A model generated the notes under the pieces. That model saw only the letters and a list, made by a program, of their open reading frames with translations, was not told the DNA's origin and searched no databases. A program made the translations under genes and the position numbers. Below are positions 13,001 through 21,785 of a stretch of DNA of 64,000 bases, one piece after another (position 1 is the first letter of the stretch; every line of letters begins with the position of its first letter). The stretch is from Tetraselmis striata (taxonomy: Eukaryota; Chlorophyta; Chlorodendrophyceae; Chlorodendrales; Chlorodendraceae). Location: contig VCJN01001963.1 of assembly GCA_006384855.1 (NCBI GenBank), positions 82,388 to 146,387 on the forward strand, given 5' to 3'.

Positions 13001-13674
13001 CTTGCTGCATACTGCAGGGCGCACAGCAGAGCCCGGATGGCGAAATGTGGAGCGTTGTGGAGCGCGAAATGTCGGCAATGTCGGAGATACTTTCGAAGAT
13101 GTTGCGCATACAGCCGCAGGACCGCATAGGTGATCGCCTGTGGGGCCCTCCCGGCATCGGCGAGTACGCCGCAGTCATGCTGGTGAAATCATGAACGCTG
13201 TCAAAGGATAAGGCTGACATGACGCTGTGGCCTGATGATTGTATGGATGCGTCAGGTGTGTCGGATGTCCTCAGCAGCGGAGTCCTCGGGGTGGCGGCGG
13301 CCAGCGGCTCCGACTTGCTGCAGGAGGTGAAGACAATGAAGCGCTGCGCGGCGGAGAACCGGCAACAGATGCAGCGGCGGATGCTGGAGCTGGACGCGCA
13401 GATGAAGCAGCTGATCTACGCCGCCTCAGCGCGCGGATCGTCCTCCGCCGCGAGCACCAGCTTTGGCCACCTGTCCAACAGCCGGGCCAGCAGCGACAGC
13501 GGCCTGGATTCCAACGGCGCCAGCCCCGGGCAAGGCAGCCCAGAGCTCCCGCGGGCTGGTCACGACGCCGGCGACTCTCCGGCTAGCGAGAAAGGCGGCA
13601 AGCGGGGGATCTTCCCCAAGTCCTCGCGGAAGCTGAGCTCCCTTTTTGAGCGCTCCCGTAAACCCACGAAATGA
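3548..13674 (+). CDS. Ankyrin-repeat protein with C-terminal pseudokinase domain (multi-exon)
   Basis: Five ankyrin repeats occupy one exon each: 3548-3658 (GRTALHEAAAGGHVALATAL), 3879-3977, 4482-4583, 4776-4878 and 5546-5632 (RSALHLAASHGSLPLLKALL), all with AG/GT borders. Kinase-like exons follow: 7722-7936 (PVLLKFFRR, the subdomain II lysine, then a Glu-rich alpha-C helix), 9184-9330 (hinge MPYCLALAAGERT), 9593-9724 (catalytic loop), about 9810-9922 (TPEICPPEVA, APE-like), 11087-11218 (DVWALGCLLYELLLG), 11342-11431, about 11883-12092, 13018-13129 (ILSKMLRIQPQDRI) and the last exon 13256-13674, which adds a coiled, Ser-rich tail. The catalytic loop reads HCNLKP instead of HRDLKP, and DFG is replaced by SMG, so catalysis is unlikely. 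Exon 4776-4878 is 103 nt and exon 9810-9922 is 113 nt, each breaking phase by one indel, possibly an assembly error. The exon between alpha-C and the hinge, and the true start, were not found. That ankyrin and kinase parts form one gene is inferred from order and strand. Confidence 0.72.
4024..4069. repeat. (AC)n microsatellite
   Basis: An uninterrupted AC dinucleotide run lies in the intron after the second ankyrin exon. Confidence 0.95.
5155..5290 (+). repeat. Dispersed short repeat, family C (copy 1)
   Basis: Contains the shared core TTTCGTCTACATTTGACCTC followed by TGGCAGGCAGCAC, preceded by a conserved CTATAAGCCT-type block and followed by a GTCAGCACCCGT block. It lies in an intron of the ankyrin-pseudokinase gene. 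Class unknown; it could be a SINE or MITE. Confidence 0.7.
6240..6385 (+). repeat. Dispersed short repeat, family C (copy 2)
   Basis: Shares with copy 1 the block TTATCATAAGCCTC, the core GTTTCGTCTGCATTTGACCT and CTGGCAGGCAGGGCAG, then a GTACTGCGTCGGCCCCTG block. It is intronic, in the same orientation as copy 1. Confidence 0.75.
9020..9183 (+). repeat. Dispersed short repeat, family C (copy 3) abutting an exon
   Basis: Core TTTCGTCTAAATTTGACCTC with TGGCATGCAGGGCAG and the TTACTGCGTTGGCACCTG block. Its right end lies directly upstream of the AG that starts the kinase exon at 9184, so the repeat may supply that exon's 3' splice region. Confidence 0.75.
10130..10270 (-). repeat. Dispersed short repeat, family C (copy 4)
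   Basis: Reverse-complement copy: CTGCCAGAGGTCAAATGTAA, then ACGAAACTAAG, then a CTGTAATAAGGGCGATTATC block matching the far end of the other copies. Intronic. Confidence 0.7.
10500..10690 (-). repeat. Dispersed short repeat, family C (copy 5)
   Basis: Reverse-complement copy with CTACCAGAGGTCAAATATGG, ACGAGAATACAGCG and the block CGTATCATAAAGGTGATTAT. It lies about 370 bp from copy 4 in the same orientation and intron region. Confidence 0.7.
12770..12950 (+). repeat. Dispersed short repeat, family C (copy 6, diverged)
   Basis: A more diverged copy with TTGATTGACTTCTGGCAGGC, a CTTGCATGCAATCTATGGTA block upstream and GTGTCGGCACCCGT downstream. It sits upstream of the kinase exon at 13018. 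Confidence 0.6.
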
Positions 13675-14789
13675 CACTTGAGTGGTGGAGTATGAAGAGG
13701 ATCCTGTACCTTCCAACCCGCAACTGCTCCTCGAGGCCCCTTTTGTATGGAAGCAGCTATCAAATTGCCTGCCATTTACAAATGTGCGCGCACCTGCCAT
13801 CAGCAGGGCTAGCGGGGACAGCATTAGTGCCCAATTCAGCCATTGCCGTCAGCTGTGCATTTGCGAGTCAGTGGGCTCCCATGCCCACGCACTTTCCAGC
13901 CGCGGCGGCCTGCTCCATAGGCCCCAGAGATACCGTTGTGAAATCCCTCGTGAAATGCCTCAACTGCCCTGCGAGCCTCTTGCCTCCAAGCTGTACTGTG
14001 GAAGCAGTACATGCTGGCAGCCGGCAATGCGTCGGCGGCCATTGAATGCCGATCAATAAGATAGCAAAGATGTACAAAACGGCCCTCCGTGCACCGGCTT
14101 CTTGACATGCTGCGACTTTCGCCGCCTTGACTGATTGACTGCTTGTATATTGAGGCATCAAGACATTGCCATTCGACAGAGTCTATGCCAGTCAGGAGAT
14201 CCGTATTCTTTTGGAAATCAACACTCCTATCCCCAGAGATTCGTGGTGAAGTGTATAATAGGGAACGCCACAGAAAGATGTATATCGTATTCACGCACGA
14301 CACATCTTATACATATGACTAAGCCCAACGCTGCTGGATGGCGCAACCCCTAGAGCTCATCTGCCGACCTCGTGCCTAGAGCCAGAGTCCAGAACACCCC
14401 AACCTAGCAAGAGGGAATGACCTCCCCCCCCCCCCCCCTTCATAGCATGTCCCAGCATGCCCCAATCCACATCTCCCATGGACATGTCCGTCAAATTGCT
14501 GTCATTATCCCGAATATAGAGAAGCATCTCCCAAGCATAGACGGTCGGCTGTTACTGCGGGATGTGGGCTCCAATCCAGCGGTCAGTCTGCCTCTCCCTT
14601 GCCAGGTGCCATCTCATGCGCAGAAAGACCAGTCCCATTCAAGATACAGAGCCGACAACGCGGAGCTTCGATTTCTTGCAATCCAAGCATCCCCCGCTTA
14701 CGGTGCTCCATGATTGCCAGCATGTGAGCCTCGATGTTGCAGAGGCATCTCTGCCCTAGCATAACCCCTCGGCCTCCAAAGGTGCCACG
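13675..14789. other. Intergenic region between convergent genes
   Basis: The ankyrin-pseudokinase gene ends at 13674 (+) and the 6-phosphogluconolactonase gene ends at 14790 (-), so the two 3' ends face each other. The open stretches between them show no family signature. A short poly-C run is present near 14425. I see no RNA gene. Confidence 0.5.
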
Positions 14790-15657
14790 TTACTGGAGCC
14801 GGCTGGCGGCGCCGGCGTCCAGCAGCCACAGGTTCTCCCCTGGCCCGCTCGCCAGGCGCGCGGCAGGTGCAGTAAGCCACGGCACCTCGCCGGCGCCACC
14901 CCACGCCTGGGACTCCGCCGAAAGCGCCACCGCGGCCGCGATTGCCTCCGCCTTTTTCGCGCCGCAGGTGGCCACCACTGTCTGCTTCGCCGCCGCCATC
15001 ATGGCGAGCGAGAGCGTGATGGACTGCTTGCCGGGCATGTCGACCGGGAGCGCCAGCTGCTCGGCGCCCGCCACCCGCGCGGCGTCGGAGTTGGGGTAGC
15101 AGGACCCGATGTGGCCGTCGTTGCCTAGTCCGATGAGCGCCATGTCCAGCGACGGCGCTGCCCCGGCACCTGCCCCGGGCGCCAGCACATTGGCCGGGCA
15201 CCCGCGCAGCGTGGCGTCGTACGCGGCGGCGGAGTCGATGGACTCGCCCTCCGCGGCGGGGTACACGTGGCCGATACCCAGCGCATCAGCAAACTGCGCC
15301 TTGTTGAGCTTCAGGCACTTGCCCTCATTCTGCCGCTCGTTGACAAAGAAGAGGTGCACTTTGGACCAGTCCACGGCGTCGGCGCCCTGATGGGGGGCGA
15401 TTGAGACATGAAAGCAAGGCAGATAGTTATTGGAGAGCAGTTCTTATGGTTTCTATAGGCAGGCCGCGGCATTGCTTGTTCTCTTGTTTGTTCTTCGTCT
15501 GTAGGTTTGTTCGCCTCGGTAGATATTGTAGTTCGGATGGTTTTCATGTTCACTTTTATGGAGTTGTGTCGTGCTCCTACTCTATTCAGCACGCATGGCA
15601 CTACCAGCAGGTATGTATATGTATATATAGAGAGATTTTATGGGGATTGGGCAATTG

Positions 15658-15707
<50 letters not shown>

Positions 15708-15722
15708 ACGTGTATGTACACA

Positions 15723-15807
<85 letters not shown>

Positions 15808-16221
15808 TGTGTGTATATACGAGTGTACGAGTGTGTACAGGTTTGTACGAGTGTGTCACGAGGTTCGCCAGCAGGGGGAGAGAGAAGTACTCACGGGCGT
15901 GGCGGGGAGGGCCGCCAGTAGCTTGGGGATGGAGCCGCCCGGCGACGCGAGCGAGAAGGCGCCCTTCTCGGCGATAGCGGCCGCGGCCGCGGACACCACC
16001 AGCTCGTTCAAGGCCTTCCCCACGGCGGCCTCGTCGGGGAACTCCGTCACTTTCAGGTTCACCCCCTTTGCGGCAGCCTGGGTCGGCAGCGCTTGCATGC
16101 GGCGAGGATGGCAAGAGCGGCGGAGGGGAGCGATCAGCCCCCGCGTAGTCGCAGCGGCGGGCGATCGCAGAACCACGCGGGCAAAGCATGTGGGTGACGT
16201 CAGGACCTGGCGCGTCGCCAT
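14790..16221 (-). CDS. 6-phosphogluconolactonase, probably plastid-targeted
   Basis: Hydrolyses 6-phosphogluconolactone to 6-phosphogluconate, the second step of the oxidative pentose phosphate pathway. Two exons on the minus strand: 16221-15895 (ATG to a GTGAGT donor) and 15386-14790 (TAA-type end after an AG acceptor); both are phase 0 and give 307 residues, close to the family length plus a leader. Seen motifs: LASPGGSIPKLL (sugar-phosphate loop), DWSKVHLFFVNER near residues 114-126, and GLGNDGHIGSCYPNS, the family's catalytic GxGxDGH region. The first 50 or so residues are rich in Ala, Arg, Ser and Thr with no acidic residue, as expected of a plastid transit peptide (inference). The 508-nt intron holds a long TG microsatellite. 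Family assignment is firm; the compartment is less so. Confidence 0.92.
15661..15801. repeat. (TG)n microsatellite
   Basis: Two TG dinucleotide runs separated by a short non-repeat (about 15704-15724), inside the single intron of the 6-phosphogluconolactonase gene. Confidence 0.95.
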
Positions 16222-16536
16222 GGCGCACGCCAGTGGCAGTGGAGGTGGGGCGCTGTTAAGAGGTAAGTGTGACAGTCGGGGCTCGGCCACCATGGAAGGC
16301 CGTCGGCGATGAGATGGCTTCTTACTGCTTACCGTTCGCGTGACGACGAAATCAATAATATAGCTGCCAAAAAATGACTGGTAGTAATGTACCTGTAGCG
16401 TCGTACCCATACCGGTAGTATTCCACAAGTTAAAAATGTAATCCTTCCTTCGTGTGGGTCGCTAGTCGCTAACAGTAAGGATTACCGGTAGCGACTTTAT
16501 TAAATCTTTTTGGTAGCGACTGTATCCATACATTGG
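16222..16536. other. Upstream region of the 6-phosphogluconolactonase gene
   Basis: Holds the likely promoter side of the minus-strand gene starting at 16221. No TATA-like box or other element can be assigned with confidence. Confidence 0.3.
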
Positions 16537-16552
16537 GTATACACACTACATA

Positions 16553-16687
16553 TGCGTGTGCTCGTGCCCACTCTGCGTCTTCTCATGTTACTGCTTCCAC
16601 CCTCTAGTCGATGTAGAGGACCTTTCTGATTGCCTTTTATTTTGGTGATTTCCGATGTCGCCTTCTGCTGCTAGCTCATGTAATTTT
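16553..16687 (+). mobile_element. Short interspersed repeat, family B (copy 1, complete)
   Basis: A 135-bp element flanked by a 16-bp direct repeat, GTATACACACTACATA, at 16537-16552 and 16688-16703, which looks like a target-site duplication. Its body contains GTGCTCGTGCCCACTC, GTAGAGGACCTTTCTGATTG and GCTAGCTCATGTAATTTT. Related copies occur at 20531, 25033 and 41112. No ORF; probably a SINE or other non-autonomous element. Confidence 0.8.
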
Positions 16688-16786
16688 GTATACACACTAC
16701 ATACAGTAGTAGCAATCGCATACATGCGGCGGCGGCGGTACAGGTATGTCGTAGGCCACTCGTAGTGCCGTACAGCATCAGCTAGA

Positions 16787-17042
16787 TTTTTTTCGTCCCC
16801 GGGACAGGACTGGCACCAGTGAAACCCTTGCAGCGTCTCTACGACGGCCGTTTAGGCAGCAATCCAGTTACGGAAAGCCCTGGGTAGGCGACGCTCCGTT
16901 ATAGTCATCAAGCAAATTGCCGAAGCATTTCGCAAGACTAATTGAAGGCCAGTGACGGAATTTCCAACACTGTTGGATCACCGTCTAAAACACTGCCATC
17001 AAAATACCCGGCACTGACCACGAAAGGTCCGCCCTACCGCCC
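16787..17042 (-). mobile_element. LINE 3' tail fragment, inverted
   Basis: Reverse complement of the LINE 3' tail seen at 54.6-54.87 kb: it begins TTTTTTCGTCCCCGGGACAG and runs through GCAGCGTCTCTACGACGGCC to ACCACGAAAGGTCCGCCCTA. Only about 255 bp of the tail is present, so it is a severely 5'-truncated insertion. Confidence 0.85.
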
Positions 17043-17299
17043 TAGGCAGCATCAGCTAGATATTCGTACGAGGTATCGCCGATATGATACTACTACCGCC
17101 TAGTACCTGAGCTGCATTCATTTACTCTCCCACAAAAATTTACCCCTACACGAATCTGCATGTGGGCGCACCAAAACCACGTATAGTCTTTAAGTTATAC
17201 CGAAGCTTATAGCTCCCATGGCCTTGGTTGCAGCGCACCCTCCGAAACGTCGCGCTGATGCAGCATTTTCTGTATGTTGTGCTCTTTTTTCCGCTCACA
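17043..17299. other. Short spacer without a gene
   Basis: Nothing recognisable between the LINE tail and the inverted duplication. Confidence 0.4.
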
Positions 17300-18420
17300 G
17301 TAACAAATGTGCCGCAGCCTGGTGATTGCGCTGAAGCCTGGTGATTGCGCTGCATGGCGAATGATGCTGAATGCAAGAGTGCGGCGGCGCTGCCACATGT
17401 AGCCACGGGCATTGTGCCATCCCTAGTGCAAAACACAGTGAAAAGCAATGTCGCATCGATCTGGCATCACCTTAGGGTGTGCCTTAATTGTGTAATGGCG
17501 CTTGGTGTTGATGTGGATGTTACGTATCCCTGCAGCCGTGATATAGCCATCACATGGTAATTTCGCACTTCACATGAGCGAATGATGACGTATCTCCCCA
17601 AGCCGCCAGCGTAGATCGGGCAGACATGCTTGAGGCACAGCACCTCGTATGCTGTAATAGATAGATGATAAAAATTAGGCTACGCTGCGGCTCTCAGATG
17701 AATTCCATTCTCACTGGCAATTGTTTTGGCGCGGATTTTACCCTGGCCTTGCGTACCGGTAGGTTAGCAGTAGATGGGTGATTTCCCCGACCTGCACACA
17801 CTGCTGCGTACATGCCACAGCAAGCTTTCAGATGAGCGGAAGCGCTTTTGAAAGTGTCTGGGGAGGTGAGCACATCACTCCAGTTTCTCTGGCTCGAGCA
17901 TGGTCGTAAATAACGAGGTGAGTGAGAGTATGTGCACATGTATCGCTCGTCCACCATATCCGGCTGACAGGAGCTCGCTAGGTTTTGATACATTATTCTA
18001 TGAATACATTCTATGCTATTTGCGCGAACCAATTAGACGGGATGTGCGATATATGGTTGCTCTGGGCTGTGACCTGCGCCGCCACTACTATTGGTTGGCG
18101 CCCTAGCTAGGGTTCTCTGAGGGGGGGTGGGCGATGCGGCGTCTACCCCGTGATTGTCATCTATTCCAATACTGGGCTCCAGCGTGATGCTGTTGCCAAA
18201 AGAATGCCAAGGGTGAGAAAGAGGGGATCAGAGGGGGGTGTCAGCAGGCTCCCGCCGCCGCATAACCTGAAAATGATGTCGAATGCCAAAATAGCGCTGC
18301 TTGCTGGCTTATATATTGGTAGGGGGCGCAGTTTAGTTCGCGTTTGGCGTAGTGTCCCAGCAGCAACATAGCTGCCAGGGGGATGATGACGCCCACGACC
18401 GTCATGATGGAGCATGCATC
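17300..18420 (-). pseudogene. Inverted duplicate of the 3' end of the TVP38-like gene
   Basis: The reverse complement matches 23361-24480 closely over about 1.1 kb, covering the end of exon 7 (VTVVGVII region through GYYAKREL, here GHYAKREL), its intron, part of the last exon and several hundred bases of 3' flank. The copy lacks roughly 60 nt of the last exon's 5' part, including the splice acceptor, and has no upstream exons, so it cannot encode the protein. The non-coding flank is as well conserved as the coding part, which points to a recent segmental duplication rather than retroposition (the intron is retained). Confidence 0.85.
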
Positions 18421-19069
18421 ATAGTCATTGTGCCATAGTCGCATTCTGGTGCTTGCGCAGCTTTTATGATGTGCGTAGAATCACCATTCAACAATAGCGT
18501 CACGATGCGCACATTGTCAAAAAAGAGTGGTATCATTTCTTAGTCGGGATTACAGCGCAATCCTCTCTTTCTGTTGATACTTACCCCCCCCCCCCCCCCC
18601 CCGAGCTCTACTGTATTCAAAGGTTTTGATCATAGTATTGTGATGATTGTGGTGTCTGTTGTCTCATATATCAGACCCCATTTTGGGGATTGGCAATAGA
18701 TGCAAATCTCCCTGCATTGTTAGGCCTGCGGCCAGATACCCAGCCAATGGGGACGGGGTGATGCCGTTTAGCTACAGTTAGGCCACTGTGCTGGGCGCGT
18801 TCAACCATACCATACCATACCCCTGCAATGCAAGCTGTAGTCGATGGAGGGAGCTTGTACTGTCTCAATAGAGATGCGGTGTTGATGCCGCGTTACCATC
18901 ATTGGCGGGTAATAAACGAGTATACTGCTATTCATGAGCAAACTTTCACCTGCCTGAGGTATCTCCAGCACATTGTTAGGAAAGAAATATGTGCATTGTG
19001 CACTTGCATACGTTACGTTGCAAGCTTCCGCTTCCTCTCTGCTGGACCTGCTCTTTCGGTGCCCCTCTT
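18421..19069. other. Spacer without a recognisable gene
   Basis: Holds a poly-C run near 18584-18602 and nothing else I can identify. The 3' end of the minus-strand cysteine-repeat gene lies at its right edge. Confidence 0.4.
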
Positions 19070-20149
19070 GTGCACCAAGCCCACTGGGTTGTCTGGTTTG
19101 GATGGGCAGGACGCACACCAGCGCGCCAAGCTGCGCTCCTCCCCCGGGAGCCCCAAGGACGGCCGGCACTTGCCGCACTCGCACCACTCGCTCGCCACGT
19201 TCACTGCGGCGTCTGGTTTGGCGGGGCAGGAGGCGCACCAGCGTGCTGAGGTGGGGACCTCCCCGGGGAGACCAAGGGACGGGAGGCACTTGCCGCACTC
19301 GCACCTCTTGTGCACCACATCCACTGCGGCGTCTGGTTTGGAGGGGCAGGAGGCACACCAGCGTGCTGGCGCTCGGACATCTCCAGGCAGCCCGAAGTAT
19401 GGCTGGCGCTCGCCGCACTCGCACCTCCGGGCCACCACATTCACTGCGGGTGGGGCAGGCAGCGCACCAGCGTGCCAAGCTGCGCTCCTCCCCCGGGAAG
19501 CCCAATGTGGGCCGGCTCTTGCCGCACTCGCACCTCTTAGCAATGACGTTCACTGCGGCGTCCGGCTTGGTGGGACAGGAGGCACACAAGCGTGCCAAGC
19601 TGCGCCCTCTCCGGGGAGCCCCAAGGACGGCCGGCACTTGCCGCACTCGCACCTCTTGTGCACCACATCAACTGCTGCATCCGGCTTGGTGGGGCAGGCA
19701 GCGCACCAGCGTGCTGACGTGAGGCCCTCCGCGGGGAGCCCCAAGGACGGCCGGCACTTGCCGCACTCGCACCTCTTCTTCATCACATCAACTGTTGCAT
19801 CCGGCTTGGTGGGGCAGGTAGCGCACCATCGTGCTGACGCTCTGCCCTCCCCGGGGAGACCAAGGGAAGGAAGGCACGCTCTTGCCGCACTCGCACCTCT
19901 TGCTCACCACATCAACTGCTGCATCCGGCTTGGTGTGGCAGGAGGCACACCGCCGCCCTGACGCTTTGCCCTCTCCCGGAGACCCAAGGACGGGAGGCTC
20001 TTGCCGCAATCACACCTCTTGCGCACCACGGTCACTGCGGCGTCCGGCTTGGTGGGTCAGGCTGCGCACCAGCGTGCTGAGCTGGCGAGCTCCTCAAACA
20101 GCCCAAAGGATAGCACCCCCGTGCCGCACACGCAGAGTCGCTCGGGCAT
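19070..20149 (-). CDS. EsV-1-7-like cysteine-repeat protein (about nine repeats, frame disturbed)
   Basis: About nine tandem units of roughly 120 bp (40 residues) read on the minus strand from an ATG at 20149 (MPERLCVCG). A typical unit is KRCECGKCRPSLGLPGE, then ARWCAACPTKPDAAVDVVHK. The spacing C-x4-C-x16-C-x2-C-x14-C, with the RPSxGxxG core and a VDV block before the next KRC, matches the EsV-1-7 repeat, whose consensus is C-x4-C-x16-C-x2-H; here His is replaced by Cys. EsV-1-7 proteins, such as brown-algal IMMEDIATE UPRIGHT, are known from brown algae, some other algae and large viruses; their biochemical role is unclear, zinc binding being likely. The reading frame changes between several units through small indels, so the gene is either decayed or mis-assembled in this repetitive stretch. 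No intron is evident. Transcription is not shown. Confidence 0.6.
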
Positions 20150-20470
20150 CGCGCCCCCAAAAGCTGCTCAGTACAGGTGCCGCAACTCGGTGCGAATAAG
20201 AAATTCGCCTAGATGTAATAAATACTCGCCTTTTTCAGTCGGAGTTCTGACAAATTTATACTGAATTTATAACGGGAAAAAATAAACCGGTCTACCTAGC
20301 AAACCCTAATAGTCGCTAGATAAGAAGTCTCTTCCGCCAGCTTGTCTTATACAAACGTAAGGATGATTCTCATATCATCTTAAATCTAATTAAAAGAGCC
20401 AATTTGCATATAAGCGTAATAAGCATATATAATACCATAACCATAATAGGAGTGTATAAGCATAATTTCT
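20150..20470. other. AT-rich spacer
   Basis: No gene is visible. It lies upstream of the cysteine-repeat gene and is clearly more AT-rich than its surroundings, so it could hold that gene's promoter. Confidence 0.35.
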
Positions 20471-20775
20471 GGCCGATGTATTTCGGCAATATCGTCCCGG
20501 CGTGTCCTGGGTTTCCCCGGTTGATGCATTCATGTTGCTGCTTCCACCTCGCAGTCGCTGTAGAGGACCTTTCTGACTGTCCTTTTTTTGGTGATTCCCT
20601 GATATCGCCTTCTGCTGCTAGCTCATGTAATTAATGCATTAGCCCTTCGGGGTTCGAATGAGGCAATGGTCTACGGGCTATGCCAGACCTACGACTGCAG
20701 TTGGCGCAAGAGGTCAAGTGCTGGGGCGGCTTCGGCCGATGTCCCGCCCCGGGGCGAACTTTACTTCTACTGTTA
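20471..20775 (+). mobile_element. SINE family A copy, split by a nested insertion
   Basis: Matches the body of the SINE at 55.05-55.3 kb: GGCCGATGTATTTCGGCAAT, CGGCGTGTCCTGGGTTTCCC, then AGCCCTTCGGGGTTCGAATG and GGTCTACGGGCTATGCCAGA. It lacks the tRNA-like head and is interrupted by a family B repeat at 20531-20633. Confidence 0.8.
20531..20633 (+). mobile_element. Short interspersed repeat, family B (copy 2), nested in a SINE
   Basis: A 103-bp insertion flanked by the 7-bp direct repeat ATGCATT (20524-20530 and 20634-20640). It matches 16575-16687 (GTAGAGGACCTTTCTGACTG, GCTAGCTCATGTAATTA) but lacks the first part of that copy. Because it splits the SINE, it inserted later. Confidence 0.85.
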
Positions 20776-21486
20776 AGAGCTTAATTCGCGGCATGGGTTT
20801 GCGGTGTTGCTTTTTTCGCCCCCTCGCAGGACATGACATCTTGGCAGGCAATTGCTACCTACTGATCATCATTTATTTTCGCGGCCCGCTCCTTATCGCC
20901 GCTGTTAGTCGAGCAATATGCATACCCCGTACGGGTAATGCAGGGTTAAAGTAATCATTACCCGCCGATGATGGATGTCGACTGGTCGATCGACCGATGG
21001 ACCGCCCGCCGTACTTGCTACGAGTAGCGATAATCTGTAATCCTTACAGGTACTCGCGTACGCGATCCCTGTCTTAACGTTAAGTCGTATAAATAAATCA
21101 CAGATAACCATCAAGTACGAAGATATATATATAAAGCTACAGCAGGTACCCTCGTATGTATGGGGGGACTGGGGGAGCCCCCGCCGGCTCCGCCGGCCTC
21201 TGCGCGCCTGCCAAAGGTGGCCCTTTCCATCCTCGCTCCGAGACTGCTGACACTGAAGAGCTGAAGCTGGTTTAGGATGAACCCTGCGCTTTGGTAGGTG
21301 CACCTCATAGTTGGTTGCTGGTCGCGTTAGTGGTAACGACGCCCGCCGGACTACCTAAGAGCTGAATATCAGTGCGCATCTCGTCATCACCTCGACAAGC
21401 CCGATTGCCCCCGACCCACCGTCGCCGCTCCAGCAGCCCAGTCAGCGGCAGCGCGCCCACCTCGTGTCCGAAGCTTCCCGGATCCC
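20776..21486. other. Upstream region of the TVP38-like gene
   Basis: No supported gene; the small open stretches have no family signature. The 5' UTR and promoter of the gene starting at 21487 should be here, but no defined element can be placed. Confidence 0.35.
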
Positions 21487-21751
21487 ATGGTGATGGGCCG
21501 ATGGATATGGGCGCGCCGTGATGCGGCAGCGGGTGCCATGGTGGAGGAGATGGAGGCGGCGTCGGCCTTACCGAGCAGCAACGGGCGAGGCGATGGGGCG
21601 TCAGGGCCCGTCAAGGGGCCAGCCGAGGCTGCGGGCGAGCTGCGCGAGGAAGAGCAGGTGCGAGCAGGCTTTACCCTCACCCTGGACTGCCCCCGTCACA
21701 ACCCCATTCACCAGCGCCCGGAAAGCAGGGCTGGCCATACAGGAGGGGGGT

Positions 21752-21785
<34 letters not shown>

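Noticed and set aside
15401-16312. A 303-codon plus-strand ORF with long Cys-Val repeats
   Set aside because: It is a translation of the TG microsatellite in the intron and the antisense of 6-phosphogluconolactonase exon 1.
18828-19961. A 377-codon plus-strand ORF with His/Pro repeats
   Set aside because: It is the antisense shadow of the cysteine-repeat array, whose minus-strand frame shows regularly spaced Cys.
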